DNA of 64,000 nucleotides, taken from Chrysomallon squamiferum. Taxonomy: Eukaryota > Mollusca > Gastropoda > Neomphalida > Peltospiridae. Below, in pieces: positions 1 through 10,945 of this stretch. The stretch covers positions 30,882,027-30,946,026 of the forward strand of contig CM022672.1 of NCBI GenBank assembly GCA_012295275.1, in the 5' to 3' direction. The notes below the pieces were generated by a model. The model searched no databases. It saw only the letters and a program-made list of their open reading frames with translations, and was not told the origin of the DNA. Every line of letters begins with the position of its first letter. The stretch's first letter is position 1. The position numbers and the translations under genes were made by a program.

Positions 1-628
1 ATTAATAAAACATATGTACCTTATTATGATAATATGGAGTCAAAACTATTAAAACGAAAGAACCCTCTTTTTATATTTTCACATGTAATTTTCTTCGTTA
101 TATTAGAATTAATTTTAACATCCATACTTCATTGCAACACTTCATGGTCAAAACCAAAATTGTTTTTTTTACATTCTTCCTATTTTTATATCTAGTGTCC
201 TTCATTATCATCATTAGAATTAATTAAATATCTGTACCGTATGACAATTCTGAGCAAGATATTGTTTGTTTTTTCTTAAACCGTCTTTCCATATTTTTAT
301 ATCTAAATTTCTTCATTCTATTAGAATTAAACATCTGTACCTTATTATGACAGTTCAGGACCCATAGTTAAAAAAGAATTCTTTATATTTTCATACCTAA
401 TTGCCTTGATTATCATCATAAGATTAATTAAACATCCATGCATTATACTGGGCAAAATTTGTGAGAGAAAAAAAAAAAAAAAAAAAAAAAACAGAGGAAA
501 AAAAAAGACCTCTTCATATTTTGAAATCTAATGTCCTTCATTATAATGTTTAGAATTAATTAAACATCTGTACCTTATTAGGACAATTCTGGGTTAAAAA
601 AGACTATTAATTAATTAACTATTTGTAC
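1..628 (-). repeat. Intron of the aminotransferase gene made of a degenerate tandem repeat of about 100-120 bp
   Basis: On the plus strand the block CATCTGTACCTTATTA followed by GACAATTC, with TTAGAATTAATTAA just before it, recurs near 10, 225, 325, 430 (weaker), 565 and 615. Between these blocks similar stretches (TATTTTTATATCTA, TTCATTATCATCA) also recur. Read on the minus strand each unit begins with AAG|GTACAGATG, the same sequence as the 5' splice site of the exon at 629-783. The repeat therefore seems to have grown from the exon-intron border. A poly-A run lies at 471-491. Confidence 0.65.
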
Positions 629-783
629 CTTCTCTGAGCATCTGCAATCCTTTTTGGAACAGTACCATACGACCCATGGTTAACAAAGACAGTGTCCTTG
701 TCCAGACACATTTCATTCTGTTTGAAGCTTGCACCAAACTCCACATTCTTGTCCAGTCCATCCAAAAACAGCATCTCAGATAT
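629..783 (-). CDS. Class V (PLP-dependent) aminotransferase, first recognisable coding exon; partial, continues off the left edge
   Basis: A 155-nt exon reads on the minus strand from an acceptor (tttcag, ending at 784) to a donor (AAG|GTACAA, starting at 628). It encodes ISEMLFLDGLDKN, then FGASFKQNE, CLDKDTVFVNHGSYGTVP and KRIADAQR. The FxNHGSxGTVP pattern is the N-terminal signature of the isopenicillin N epimerase / L-cysteine desulfhydrase-like branch of class V aminotransferases. These enzymes bind pyridoxal phosphate and act on cysteine or related amino acids. The PLP lysine would be in later exons outside the window, so activity cannot be judged. The start is probably the ATG at 774-772, just inside the exon, but a further upstream coding exon is possible. 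The exon ends in phase 2. Family confidence is good; substrate is unknown. Confidence 0.72.
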
Positions 784-1135
784 CTGAAATTTTATACTTT
801 ATAATTACTGAATCAGCACAGTAAATTCTATTCTTTAATTACTGTAACAGTAAACTCTATTCTTTAATTATTGTAACAGTAAACTCTAAACTTTAATTAT
901 TGTAACAATAAACTCTAAACTTTAATTGCTGTAACAGTAAACTATTCTTTAATTATTGTAACAGTAAACTCTAAACTTTAATTATTGTAACAATAAACTC
1001 TAAACTTTAATTATTGTAACAATAAACTCTAAACTTTAATTATTGTAACAATAAATTATATTCTTTAATTATTGTAACAGGAAACTCTAAACTTTAATTA
1101 TTGTAACAGTAATCTAAACTTTAATACATTTCTAT
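784..1135. repeat. Minisatellite, about 29-bp unit
   Basis: From about 815 the unit TAAACTCTAAACTTTAATTA followed by TTGTAACA repeats about eleven times with small changes (AGTAAAC versus AATAAAC, and attctttaa versus aaactttaa). It starts only about 30 bp upstream of the aminotransferase exon, beside its polypyrimidine/acceptor region. Confidence 0.85.
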
Positions 1136-3339
1136 ATGCTAAACAAATGACAGTTTTAAAAATTAAAGTAACTAAACACAAATTCAGTTATTATATTAAA
1201 ACATCATAAACATCTAAAGTCGTAGCAAATTTATTTTTAATATTTTTGCTATCTTGTTGTGATAACCAACAAACAGAAAATTCTGATAACAGAATAAACC
1301 ATGAAGTAATCTCTTCTTTATATAGTATCCTTACAAAAACAAACACTGGTGGCCCAAATATTGGAAATGTGTCTCAACACTATCTTCAAACATTAACTAA
1401 AGCCTAGATACAAAGTTTCTTTACATAAACAGTCTGCAGTTCATATACACTTACTTACATTAATTATGTCTCCCCCAGAAAGTATAATATTTTAAAAAGT
1501 TGTTGTTTGGTAAATTTTGGTCAAGATTTCAATTATAAACAAACTGTTTTGTGTTGACTTTCAACTTCTAGCATCAAACTGTGGCAAAAGTAAGTTATTA
1601 AAAAAAATTCCAGGTGGCAAACTATTATCTTTCTTAGAGTTCATCCACCCCTGCATAAAAATGGACCCATCCAGCTCCATTTTGGTCAAGACACAGTGAC
1701 AGTAATGGTCTTTTTTATTTCTTTTTTTCTTTTTTTCTGAACTTAATTTAAATTTAATCGGTTGGCCTAAAGGAAATATTCAAATGCAACAAACAAACCA
1801 ATAAATAAAATAGAATAAAATATAAAGTAAAATAAAATAACAATAGCAAAGGCAATAATAATTAAAAAATAAAAATAAAAATAATATTTTTGCATAGATT
1901 TGTGGGGAAAAAATGCACTTACAATTAAATTTTTTAACATAAACATTATATAGTTTGATATAAAATTAATTCAGGTAAAACACACCTTTCCATTTTTCAG
2001 GTCATAATTAGCTCTAGTTTCAGCCTCAAATGCATTTAAAAGATGATGTCAGAAAAGTTAATTAGTTAAAAAAAAAATTAATTTGGGTAACAAATGAATA
2101 ACATCACATTAAAATGCTGAATATAACTGCTTTTTAAGAAAAATATCTAAAAAAATTTTTTACCAGAATTCTTAATTATTCAAACCACTTAAAAGTGATA
2201 TTTCTCTGAAATTTCAGTACCTAAAATAAAAAATAAATAAATGAAAATAAACAAAACTCAAGAAAAACACTGCTTACACCAAGATTTGTTTTTAAATTAC
2301 TTCACTGGTAATAACAATAAATGCCTAAAATAAACTTACAGCACAATTTCACTTAATGTTATGTTTTTCACCCTAGTGACCATTCTTTACTAACAATAAA
2401 GTAGGTCAGAAAATTTTATCTGTTTTCATCTTACAGAGACAAAGCAGTAATGTTTTAAGTACAAACACAGCACTAATTTCAACTCCTCATCTGAAATATT
2501 ATTAGGCATATTTGATTGTAAAAATATATCACGTTGCTCTTTTGTTTTTTTTCCTACATTTTGATGAGACGTGTTCAGTGAATTAAAATTAATATTACAT
2601 ACATTTATAAGCAGATTGTTTGTGACTATTAGTCTATGTATAAATCAGATTTTGTTTCATAATCAACCATTGACAAACTGATAGCAAATACAAAACAGTG
2701 ATGAGCTTGTTCTGTGGGTGTTGTTATTTTATAGCACACACATACATACATACATACATATATATGCATACATACGTACGTACTTATGTACATACACACA
2801 CATGTACATGCACACACGCAAACACACACAGACATGCACACACACAAACACACATACACATACATACATATATACCTACATAGATACATTCTTTATTACT
2901 AACATATTAGCATGCTAATTTAAAAGAATCAATACTTTTAGCATATGCCAAAAGAACTATATACCATAATCAAGCTACTAAAAAAAAAAAAGCAGTATTT
3001 ACAAATAACACAACAACAACTAAGTATGACATCAGTTTACTGAAATGTATGCTGAAGCCAATAACCAGACAGTGATACAGTATTGTTAGAAAGAATTCTT
3101 AATCTGGTACAAGGACTAAGCAGCATGTGATCATTTCCTATTTAAAAAGGGTTTTAAAATGTTCTTATGGTGGATGATAGGGAAATATTAGTGATAATGA
3201 GGAAGCACAGGACTTTTGTGCACTTTCAGTCATCAAACAGAATTAATATATATTCAAAATGAATGAATAAACATACTGCTTCAGTTTATGTAACAATAAG
3301 ACAAAAATCTCATGATGTGAAACTGAAGAGAAGAATATG
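1136..3339. other. Gene-free AT-rich stretch
   Basis: No exon or known element recognised. It is A+T-rich throughout. A (CATA)n/(CA)n microsatellite lies at about 2738-2885. The open frames over that microsatellite are artefacts of the repeat. Confidence 0.6.
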
Positions 3340-3700
3340 CTTGTGGATTGATGTATGAACAGCTCCAAGCCGACAGCAAAAAGACATGATCTGAAATGTT
3401 ATTTCTGGAACATCACTGGCATAGGAAGAGGTGAGATTGCAATAGCTGATGGACATAGTGTATTTTGTAGTGGACAGGACAAGAAACATGCAATTGGGAT
3501 CATCTACCTTAGATACTGCAGTGGTAGTTCTGGAGTTTTGACCAATCTCTGAGTGTCATCTACATCAGCCTGAAAAACCTATCACAACAAACATCTCTTA
3601 GTCCTGCAGTTCTGTGCATGAACAGTTACTAAAAAGCAGGTAAAAAAAAAGAGATGAGGAATACCAGAGAGAGTTGGATCTAGTTCAAGACTGACATCAC
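3340..3700 (+). mobile_element. Degenerate non-LTR retrotransposon (LINE) fragment, endonuclease domain
   Basis: The frame from 3355 encodes CYFWNITGIGRGEIAIADGH, then SVFCSGQDKKHAIGI. This resembles the N-terminal part of the endonuclease/exonuclease/phosphatase domain of LINEs that are often mis-annotated as craniofacial development protein 2-like (W-N-x-x-G-x-GRGE, then SGxxxKHxxG). A stop follows at 3550-3552. Further on, near 3658-3700, the frame EEYQREL resembles the later E-E-F-Y-x-E-L part of the same domain, so the copy is frameshifted and truncated. No reverse transcriptase is visible. The element is non-functional, and the 43-bp minisatellite begins directly after it. Confidence 0.55.
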
Positions 3701-3718
3701 AGCATCCAGCCTTCAGGC

Positions 3719-4843
3719 AGAAGTGACACACCACACAGTCCATTCTTCAGACAAACATCACTGAAGTGACATACCACACAGTCCATTCCTCAGACAAACA
3801 TCACTGAAGTGACATACCACACAGTCCATTCCTCAGACAAACATCACTGAAGTGACATACCACACAGTCCATTCCTCAGACAAACATCACTGAAGTGACA
3901 TACCACACAGTCCATTCCTCAGACAAACATCACTGAAGTGACATACCACACAGTCCATTCTTCAGACAAACATCACTGAAGTGACACACCACACAGTCCA
4001 TTCCTCAGACAAACATCACTGAAGTGACATACCACACAGTCCATTCTTCAGACAAACATCACTGAAGTGACATACCACACAGTCCATTCTTCAGACAAAC
4101 ATCACTGAAGTGACATACCACACAGTCCATTCCTCAGACAAACATCACTGAAGTGACACACCACACAGTCCATTCTTCAGACAAACATCACTGAAGTGAC
4201 ACACCACACAGTCCATTCCTCAGACAAACATCACTGAAGTGACACACCACACAGTCCATTCCTCAGACAAACATCACTGAAGTGACATACCACCAGTCCA
4301 TTCCTCAGTCCATTCTTCAGACAAACATCACTGAAGTGACACACCACACAGTCCACACCACACAGTCCATTCCTCAGACAAACATCACTGAAGTGACACA
4401 CCACACAGTCCATTCCTCAGACAAACATCACTGAAGTGACACACCACACAGTCCATTCCTCAGACAAACATCACTGAAGTGACACACCACACAGTCCATT
4501 CCTCAGACAAACATCACTGAAGTGACACACCACACAGTCCATTCCTCAGACAAACATCACTGAAGTGACATACCACACAGTCCATTCCTCAGACAAACAT
4601 CACTGAAGTGACATACCACACAGTCCATTCTTCAGACAAACATCACTGAAGTGACATACCACACAGTCCATTCTTCAGACAAACATCACTGAAGTGACAT
4701 ACCACACAGTCCATTCTTCAGACAAACATCACTGAAGTGACATACCACACAGTCCATTCTTCAGACAAACATCACTGAAGTGACATACCACACAGTCCAT
4801 TCTTCAGACAAACATCACTGAAGTGACACACCACACAGCTGAA
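3719..4843. repeat. Minisatellite, 43-bp unit, about 26 copies
   Basis: The unit runs AGTGACAYACCACACAGTCC, then ATTCYTCAGACAAACATCA and CTGA. Copies are nearly identical except at two linked variable sites (ACATACC/ACACACC and TTCCTC/TTCTTC). Variant types occur in runs: copies 2-5 are T/C, copies 16-19 are C/C and copies 21-25 are T/T. This is the pattern expected from local slippage or unequal exchange. Two copies near 4285-4365 are rearranged. Because 43 is not a multiple of three, no long frame stays in register. There are no spacers, so this is not a CRISPR array. Confidence 0.95.
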
Positions 4844-5180
4844 GATTTACTCAGTACAAAATAAGCCAGACTAGCTGGACTGAGATCACCAATGGCACCT
4901 GTCTCTCATCGCAAAGAGATGACGTCAGTACTGAACAGAGGTACACAACACATCAGAACTGGGAGGGGGTCCTAGTCCTATAAGGGTTTATGGAAAAGAT
5001 TGAACACTGGACCAGAATGAAGGAATTCTGGAAGTAAAGTGAGGCACCTGGAATTTGTTAATAGGGAATGGTTGCCATTATTAGCCTTGGTTCCCATTCA
5101 CAATTTTAGACCTGCTGTTTATTTATTTATTGTTGTTGTTATTATTATTAAAAAAAATTGTTGTTTTCATTTTATTATTA

Positions 5181-5220
<40 letters not shown>

Positions 5221-5503
5221 GCCTTCTTGATACATGTATACATTTATAAACTAGGATGAAAAAATAGTACTCAAAATCAGAACAACTATTACATTACTTT
5301 CAATATTAACGACTTAGAGAATACAGAGAATACTTACACAGATAACAATTGTAAAAACAAGCAAAATATTAATGTCTACAACAACAACAAGAAAACAATA
5401 ATAATAATTTAAAAAAAAAAAATATATATATATATTAACCTTGATGAGATCTTGAGAATGTTAGGAGATACTGATTGTTTTTGTTGATTTTTTTTTTTAT
5501 TTT

Positions 5504-5540
<37 letters not shown>

Positions 5541-5812
5541 TAGTGGTTTATAATTTGTATTAAAATTTTCTTAAAAGTTTACAGTTATTCATTTATTTGA
5601 CGGTAGAACAAATTTATGATATTAAAAATAATAATAATAATAAATGTCATTCTTGCCTTGTAACATGAATACGTTGTCAAACCATCGTAGCTAAAATGCC
5701 ATTATATTTGGCTGACATTATACAAACAAACAAACCTACACCCAAAGATGTAAACAAAACAAAACAAAAAAATAAATAAATTATAAATAAAATTCGAGAA
5801 CCTTTTACGTAC
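4844..5812. other. Gene-free stretch with homopolymers
   Basis: The first 190 bases after the minisatellite are less AT-rich and may be remnant transposon, but I cannot assign them. T runs lie at about 5194-5220 and 5507-5537, and short (AT)n and (AAT)n tracts elsewhere. Nothing else recognised. Confidence 0.5.
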
Positions 5813-5913
5813 CTCCCATGATCTAGAATAGGCACTTGAATTTTAGCTGCTAACAGACTATCGTGGGGGTAAAAATAAAATAAGGAAGAAGAAAATGATT
5901 CAATACGAAACAT
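5813..5913 (-). CDS. Possible first exon of an unidentified or neighbouring gene
   Basis: On the minus strand an ATG at 5913 opens a frame beginning MFRIESFSSSLF and ending PILDHGR at a strong donor-like site (AG|GTACGT, 5812-5807). The frame reads on into low-complexity sequence beyond the donor, so only the first 101 nt are of interest. It ends in phase 2, while the aminotransferase exon at 629-783 needs phase 0, so the two do not join directly. Upstream (5940-6060) is a less AT-rich patch with CCAATCA that could be a promoter. The protein was not recognised, and this may be chance. Confidence 0.22.
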
Positions 5914-5939
5914 AGTTTATTTCAGTTAACGAACTATAT

Positions 5940-6520
5940 CGTGAACATTATAAAACTGAGCAATTAACTTTCGCTTGTCAAAGTGGTCCAATCAACCTTT
6001 TAACTTTTCTTCCCGCCCCCCTCCCGACTCCGCTTTGACACAGGCAGCCATGCTTATTGTCATACCCGGTGTACATGCAAAAATATTCCTCGTTTCAGAA
6101 ATTAGTCCAGTGAAAAGCGCCGATCTAGTTTTATAAACATTCATAGCTTTTTACAGTCGGACCTTTTTCGTTTCGTTTTGTTTTGTTTATAATCATCGGT
6201 CGATTTCTTAAAAAAAACAAAAAAACTTAAAGAACATTGAAGTGTTTCACTTTCATAAACTGAAAAAAATAATAACGATCATTGGATCAATGAAAATGGC
6301 TTTAGATCTTACATGAGTTGACGGCCGTTTTCCTTCGTCAAGTAAACTAGCAGGTCAGCAGTCAATATTTTGAACGTATATCGAAAAATAAAAGCATCCG
6401 TTTCTGTGCTCTGTGCGCATGCACATTTTTGTCAGTCGATATGATGTGAATTGTAGGAATTCAGTACGGAATTGTCAATTGGAGTTGTTATTTTAATACT
6501 TAAGCCTTAAGGAGGTAAGG
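5940..6520. promoter_or_regulatory. Possible promoter patch, relatively GC-rich
   Basis: Compared with its surroundings this stretch has more C, G and CpG (for example 6011-6035 CCCGCCCCCCTCCCGACTCC, and several TCG/CGA words to about 6350) and a CCAATCA box near 5991. It lies upstream of the minus-strand candidate exon at 5813-5913. There is no direct evidence of transcription. Confidence 0.25.
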
Positions 6521-6666
6521 ATAAATACTGCAGAGTCAGTTATGATTGATCATGTAGCGGCAGTTAACAAATCCACTTATTATGTCATTATAAGTGTATA
6601 GTAACCACACACACACACATACAAAATGTCAATATATATTGACCCCCAACTGTTTTGTACCAAATA

Positions 6667-6747
<81 letters not shown>

Positions 6748-6780
6748 CTATATGTGTGTGTGTGTGTGTGTGTGTTTGTG
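6667..6780. repeat. (GT)n microsatellite
   Basis: About 38 GT units, interrupted once near 6746-6752 (taactatatg), then about 14 more. The VCVCV-type open frames over it are artefacts. Confidence 0.95.
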
Positions 6781-7415
6781 TTGGTTACAAATGTTTCTAA
6801 ACACTTTGAAATTCAAATGATTAATATTTAAATAAAATTATTTTTTTCAGATTTTGTTTAAATTGCAGTAAGGCCCTATTGCATTTTCTCATATGTCAAA
6901 GACATTTGTGTGAATAAATATTTCCTATGTTTCATGGTTTTCCAGTAATGAAAATTATATATTACATGTCATTGCTATATTACATGCATGAAAATATGAA
7001 ATAAAATGTACAAAAATGTCCTTAGCCAGTATGTTTTATTTCAACATTAGAAATTATGAGAATACATAAAACTACCTGGAACACATTTTTCACACTGTTA
7101 GTGAAGGTCCATTGTCAGATATAAAAAAGTTAAGCAGTGTGAACTAAAGACACTTCCTGGATTCTTTTGGGTATAGAGGTCCTCATGTTCAAGTTTCTTC
7201 AAGTTTCATAGTGTTCTGCCTCTCATCATAACTTACATTATAACCAAATATTTCCAACTCCCTGTTATTTGTGATGACTAAAAAATCCATATTCTCAATA
7301 CATTTTTTATTTTTTTTAAATTGTCTAAAATCCTTTCCAACATTAGTATTTTCACACAAATACAAACACATACTATTATATTGTAATTTTATGTAAGAAA
7401 ACTTAAGTTAAATAA

Positions 7416-7421
7416 TTTATT
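7416..7421 (-). terminator. Candidate polyadenylation signal of the GPCR gene
   Basis: TTTATT on the plus strand is AATAAA on the minus strand, about 160 bases past the stop codon of the GPCR frame. It is one of several possible signals in AT-rich DNA. Confidence 0.35.
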
Positions 7422-7581
7422 TAGCATAACTTTTTTTTCTTTTTTTTAAAAATATTATGGTGTTTGAAAAGTTTGTAGTCTTAAGAAGAAAAAAACAACA
7501 ACATATAATTACATATAATATTAACAAGCAAAACAAAAAGCTGATGATCAACAGTAACATTGTTACAGATTCTTCAAGTTT

Positions 7582-8766
7582 CTACATCTGTCTGCGAAAT
7601 AGTTTCATCCACAATAGTTTGCATTCCAGTCTAAACTGCAAGTTGCAGAAGCCATAGATAACAGGGTTAGAGGCACTGTTTAAGAAATACGACCTCAGAA
7701 AGAGATTGTACGCTGCAGTTCCCCAGGAATCCAAACCATCGAACATTTCCTGGTACACTGCACGAGCAGCCATTAAGACTAAATGAGGAAGAAAACTGAG
7801 AACAAACACGAGCGTTATTAGGAAGAGCATGAATGTTGTCTTTCTCACGTTCTGCTCTCGTTTACACAGCCTGTGCCTTGCCAAATGTTTCAGTGTCCTA
7901 TTAGAAATGAATGATTCTGTTAGTTTTGTTCTATGAACTTCTTCGTCTGTGTAGTTTGTCGCAGGAGGTGAGAAATCGGATGCGGACATCACACTCGTGT
8001 TTGGTAATGAATACTGCACCTTTTCTCGTTGCCTGTTGACAACGTATCGTTTTTTGTTCCTTCTCTGCTCCATCTGATTGGAAATCTTGCGCCATATTTT
8101 CACGTAGAGAATTACTAACACAGATGTGGAGATGAAAAAAATCAGAAAAAGTACACAGTTGTAAATAAGTGGATGCAACGTCCCGATGTAACGATCTTGC
8201 GTGGAACAGTCAGTTCCGTTAATGAAAGAGTTACTAGTCGTGACTGTTCGCAATCCATACAACCAAAACGCTGGACTTGAGACAAAGACAGATCCTACAC
8301 AACCCAACGCAATGGCAATCTTGGCAAAATGTAAAGTCATCTGTTTCGAGAGCGGTTTGCAGATCTTTCTGTATCTGTCAGCTGCAATTATGAGGAGGAC
8401 TGCTGCAGATCCAAAAGCAGAGAAGCCATTACAGAAACTGAGGACCTTGCACAAAATGACGTTCCTGAAAGTATAGTTATTAGTCAAGTCCAGTATGTCG
8501 CCTGGTATTCCGATGCAGCACGATAATAAATCGAAAACCGCCAAAGCTAACACGCAGCATCTCGTAGTACTTCTTTTGAATTTCAGCAGATAAATGTAAC
8601 ACACGACTAAGTTTCCAGCGCAACCAACAGCCAGGATAGCTCCCAGAAATACAAATGCTGGAATGATGGAACGAGCAAATCTGTTATTCAGAGACTGAAG
8701 ATATTCCTCTGCTTCAGCTGAGCTGAAGTTTTCATTTCCTCTTTCAAAGATGTATTCTGGTATCAT
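7582..8766 (-). CDS. Rhodopsin-class (family A) G-protein-coupled receptor, probably peptide type; ligand unknown
   Basis: The 394-residue intact frame has seven membrane segments at about 33-60, 68-90, 105-128, 148-170, 199-223, 311-335 and 353-374. Class A landmarks are N52 (GNLVV, TM1), D79 (TM2), C106 pairing with C187, D130-R131-Y132 after TM3, P327 in TM6 and N367-P-V-I-Y371 in TM7. The N-terminus carries an N-F-S glycosylation site at N13, and N97 and N183 are also sequons. The third intracellular loop is long and basic (about 224-310). TM6 reads FVLSFLP, so the usual tryptophan of CWxP is absent, and TM4 lacks the usual tryptophan. It resembles invertebrate orphan peptide receptors loosely like CCK/orexin receptors; no ligand can be named. 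Coding is intronless, but an acceptor (tttcag|AGGCAGAA before ATG) at 8775 shows that a 5' untranslated exon exists upstream. Plasma-membrane signalling is inferred from the family. Confidence 0.9.
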   Translation of the reverse strand: MIPEYIFERGNENFSSAEAEEYLQSLNNRFARSIIPAFVFLGAILAVGCAGNLVVCYIYLLKFKRSTTRCCVLALAVFDLLSCCIGIPGDILDLTNNYTFRNVILCKVLSFCNGFSAFGSAAVLLIIAADRYRKICKPLSKQMTLHFAKIAIALGCVGSVFVSSPAFWLYGLRTVTTSNSFINGTDCSTQDRYIGTLHPLIYNCVLFLIFFISTSVLVILYVKIWRKISNQMEQRRNKKRYVVNRQREKVQYSLPNTSVMSASDFSPPATNYTDEEVHRTKLTESFISNRTLKHLARHRLCKREQNVRKTTFMLFLITLVFVLSFLPHLVLMAARAVYQEMFDGLDSWGTAAYNLFLRSYFLNSASNPVIYGFCNLQFRLECKLLWMKLFRRQM

Positions 8767-8774
8767 TTCTGCCT

Positions 8775-8780
8775 CTGAAA
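8775..8780 (-). other. 3' splice site in the 5' UTR of the GPCR gene
   Basis: The minus strand reads tattaatatatttcag|AGGCAGAA before the start codon: a branch-like sequence and pyrimidine-AG eight bases upstream of the ATG. It implies at least one non-coding first exon further right, which I could not locate. Confidence 0.5.
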
Positions 8781-10180
8781 TATATTAATATAATTATGGG
8801 TATTTGTTTGACATTAAAAGCAACTTGGAAAACCTGTAGACATTTTGGTGAATCTGATTTTTGTTTAAACCTTTTCTAGCATCATGAACTTTACAGTAAA
8901 ATAAACAAATTGAATTGATAGTCTGTGTTGCAACATGCATCTGGTTTCAATTTGCTGAAAAGCTTGTTATATTTCAAATATTTTTCTGATCACATGTTGA
9001 TAAAAAAAAATATATAAAAAATCATGGAACTTTTTGTAACAGAATTCAATTAAATTTACTCATGGATAAGGCAGCAATAAATCAACAAAATATAAACAAA
9101 AACAGAAAACTGCATTGCTAGTTCCTTTTAAAAAAAAAAAAAAAACATTTTTACAATATAACAACAAAAAATACAACAGTTCATAATTAAAAAGAATTAT
9201 AAGTAACGAAATTATGTTACCTCTTAGCTTCAGATATTTTAAAGAAATGCCAGCTTAAACAGTTTAACGAAAATGTGTCTTTGTTGTAATAAAGGGAAAC
9301 TAAAATTAAATGTTATTACTCACTAGATAGGAGGCTGTTGTTAACAGTGAAATATCATCTGTGATACACACAGTGATAGTGTTCTTTCACTGTACACTTT
9401 TACAAGAGGGAAGATCTCATTGATGGTGTAGTTTCCTGTTTCAATATTGTTCTGTTTATTGTCTGCAATTCAGATATTTGTTTCTGACTGACTGATAAGC
9501 TGAGAGAGGAAGTTTTTAATTTTAAAAAAATAATAAAAAATAAAATAAAGTTGTAATAATTAACATCAAATATGTTGTTATAGTAACTGAGCAGTTTGTT
9601 GACAATCCACTGATACTGTTAATGGACAATTTCTTCTCATTTTTTTTAATTTTTTACTTTTTTTCAGATATAAAGGTAGTTTTCAGCACACACCTCATAA
9701 ATTGTGCTAACAAGATTTTCTTGCAAGTTTGCAGTTATTAGTTTGTTTGACACTCGAACAAATTTATATAAATAATAATAATAACAATAACAATAATAAA
9801 AAGTAGTAAAATAATTACATTTTTGTACCATCAGAGCTAAAATACTGTAATATGATATTATATTAATCGAGGTACAGTGGGACATACAATACTCTTGTTA
9901 ATAAATGCTTGTGAAATTCTTTAAAAGGTTAATTTATAGCAAAATTGAATTAGTTTTTGAATGTAATCAGCAATCTGTAGCACCAGTCAGAATTGTTTAA
10001 AGTGTCAGAAATAGTGTTTGGTTCAAGTGATTATGTTAACAATATGACAGAACTGGGGTTTGGGTTAAGTGATTTAACAATGTTATACTATGAATATGAT
10101 TGGCACATGTATTTATTACCTGCAAATTACAATAATCCTTTTTTCTTGAAAAAAGAAAAATGAAAAAAATGTTGTTGTTC

Positions 10181-10217
<37 letters not shown>

Positions 10218-10390
10218 GGCATGTATAAACCATTTTGAAGAGATAAATTCTAATGCAGATGGTACAAGTTCTGATTGGAGTAAAACAAAATAGGGATTTC
10301 TACTGAATGGAAGCAACTTACTTAGAGAAACATCTTCAGGTTCATACCATCCAAACTAATTACTGCTTCTAGATTTCCAGAATTTCATCT
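8781..10390. other. Gene-free stretch upstream of the GPCR
   Basis: AT-rich, with short poly-A runs (9129-9145) and an (AT)n(AC)n tract at 10181-10217. It probably holds the GPCR first intron and promoter, but no exon or promoter motif can be singled out. Confidence 0.5.
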
Positions 10391-10424
10391 CATGTTCAGC
10401 TTCATCAAACTGATCCTTTGCTCT

Positions 10425-10945
10425 AATGTAATACAGATCTACATTTCCACAAATGTACTTCATATTCACCTTCTTTCTTTGTTACAAGACCAGTATAATG
10501 TAATACAGATCTTCATTTCCACAAATGTACTTCATATTCACCTTCTTTCTTTGTTACAAGACCAGTATAATAATGTAATACAGATCTACATTTCCACAAA
10601 TGTACTTCATATTCACCTTCTTCTTTCTTTGTTACAAGACCAGTATAATAATGTTACAGATCTACATTTCAAAACTTCATATTCACCTTCTTTCTTTGTT
10701 ACAAGACCAGTATAATGTAATACAGATCTACATTTCCACAAATGTACTTCATATTCACCTTCTTTCTTTGTTACAAGACCAGTATAATAATGTAATACAG
10801 ATCTACATTTCCACAAATGTACTTCATATTCACCTTCTTTCTTTGTTACAAGACCAGTATAATGTAATACAGATCTACATTTCCACAAATGTACTTCATA
10901 TTCACCTTCTTTCTTTGTTACAAGACCAGTATAATGTAATACAGA
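10425..10945. repeat. Tandem repeat, 72-75-bp unit, about 7 copies
   Basis: The unit contains TAATACAGATCTACATTTCC, ACAAATGTACTTCATATTCA, CCTTCTTTCTTTGTTACAAG and ACCAGTATAA. Copies differ by an extra TAA, an extra TTC or a short deletion (near 10665). Because 72 is divisible by three, long repetitive frames of 91-117 residues stay open on both strands. These are best read as products of the repeat and not as genes. Confidence 0.92.

Noticed and set aside
3719-4843. Regular direct repeats resembling a CRISPR array
   Set aside because: Copies are contiguous with no unique spacers, and the window is eukaryotic. It is a minisatellite.
8201-8476. 91-codon plus-strand frame
   Set aside because: It is antisense to the GPCR coding region; a shadow frame.
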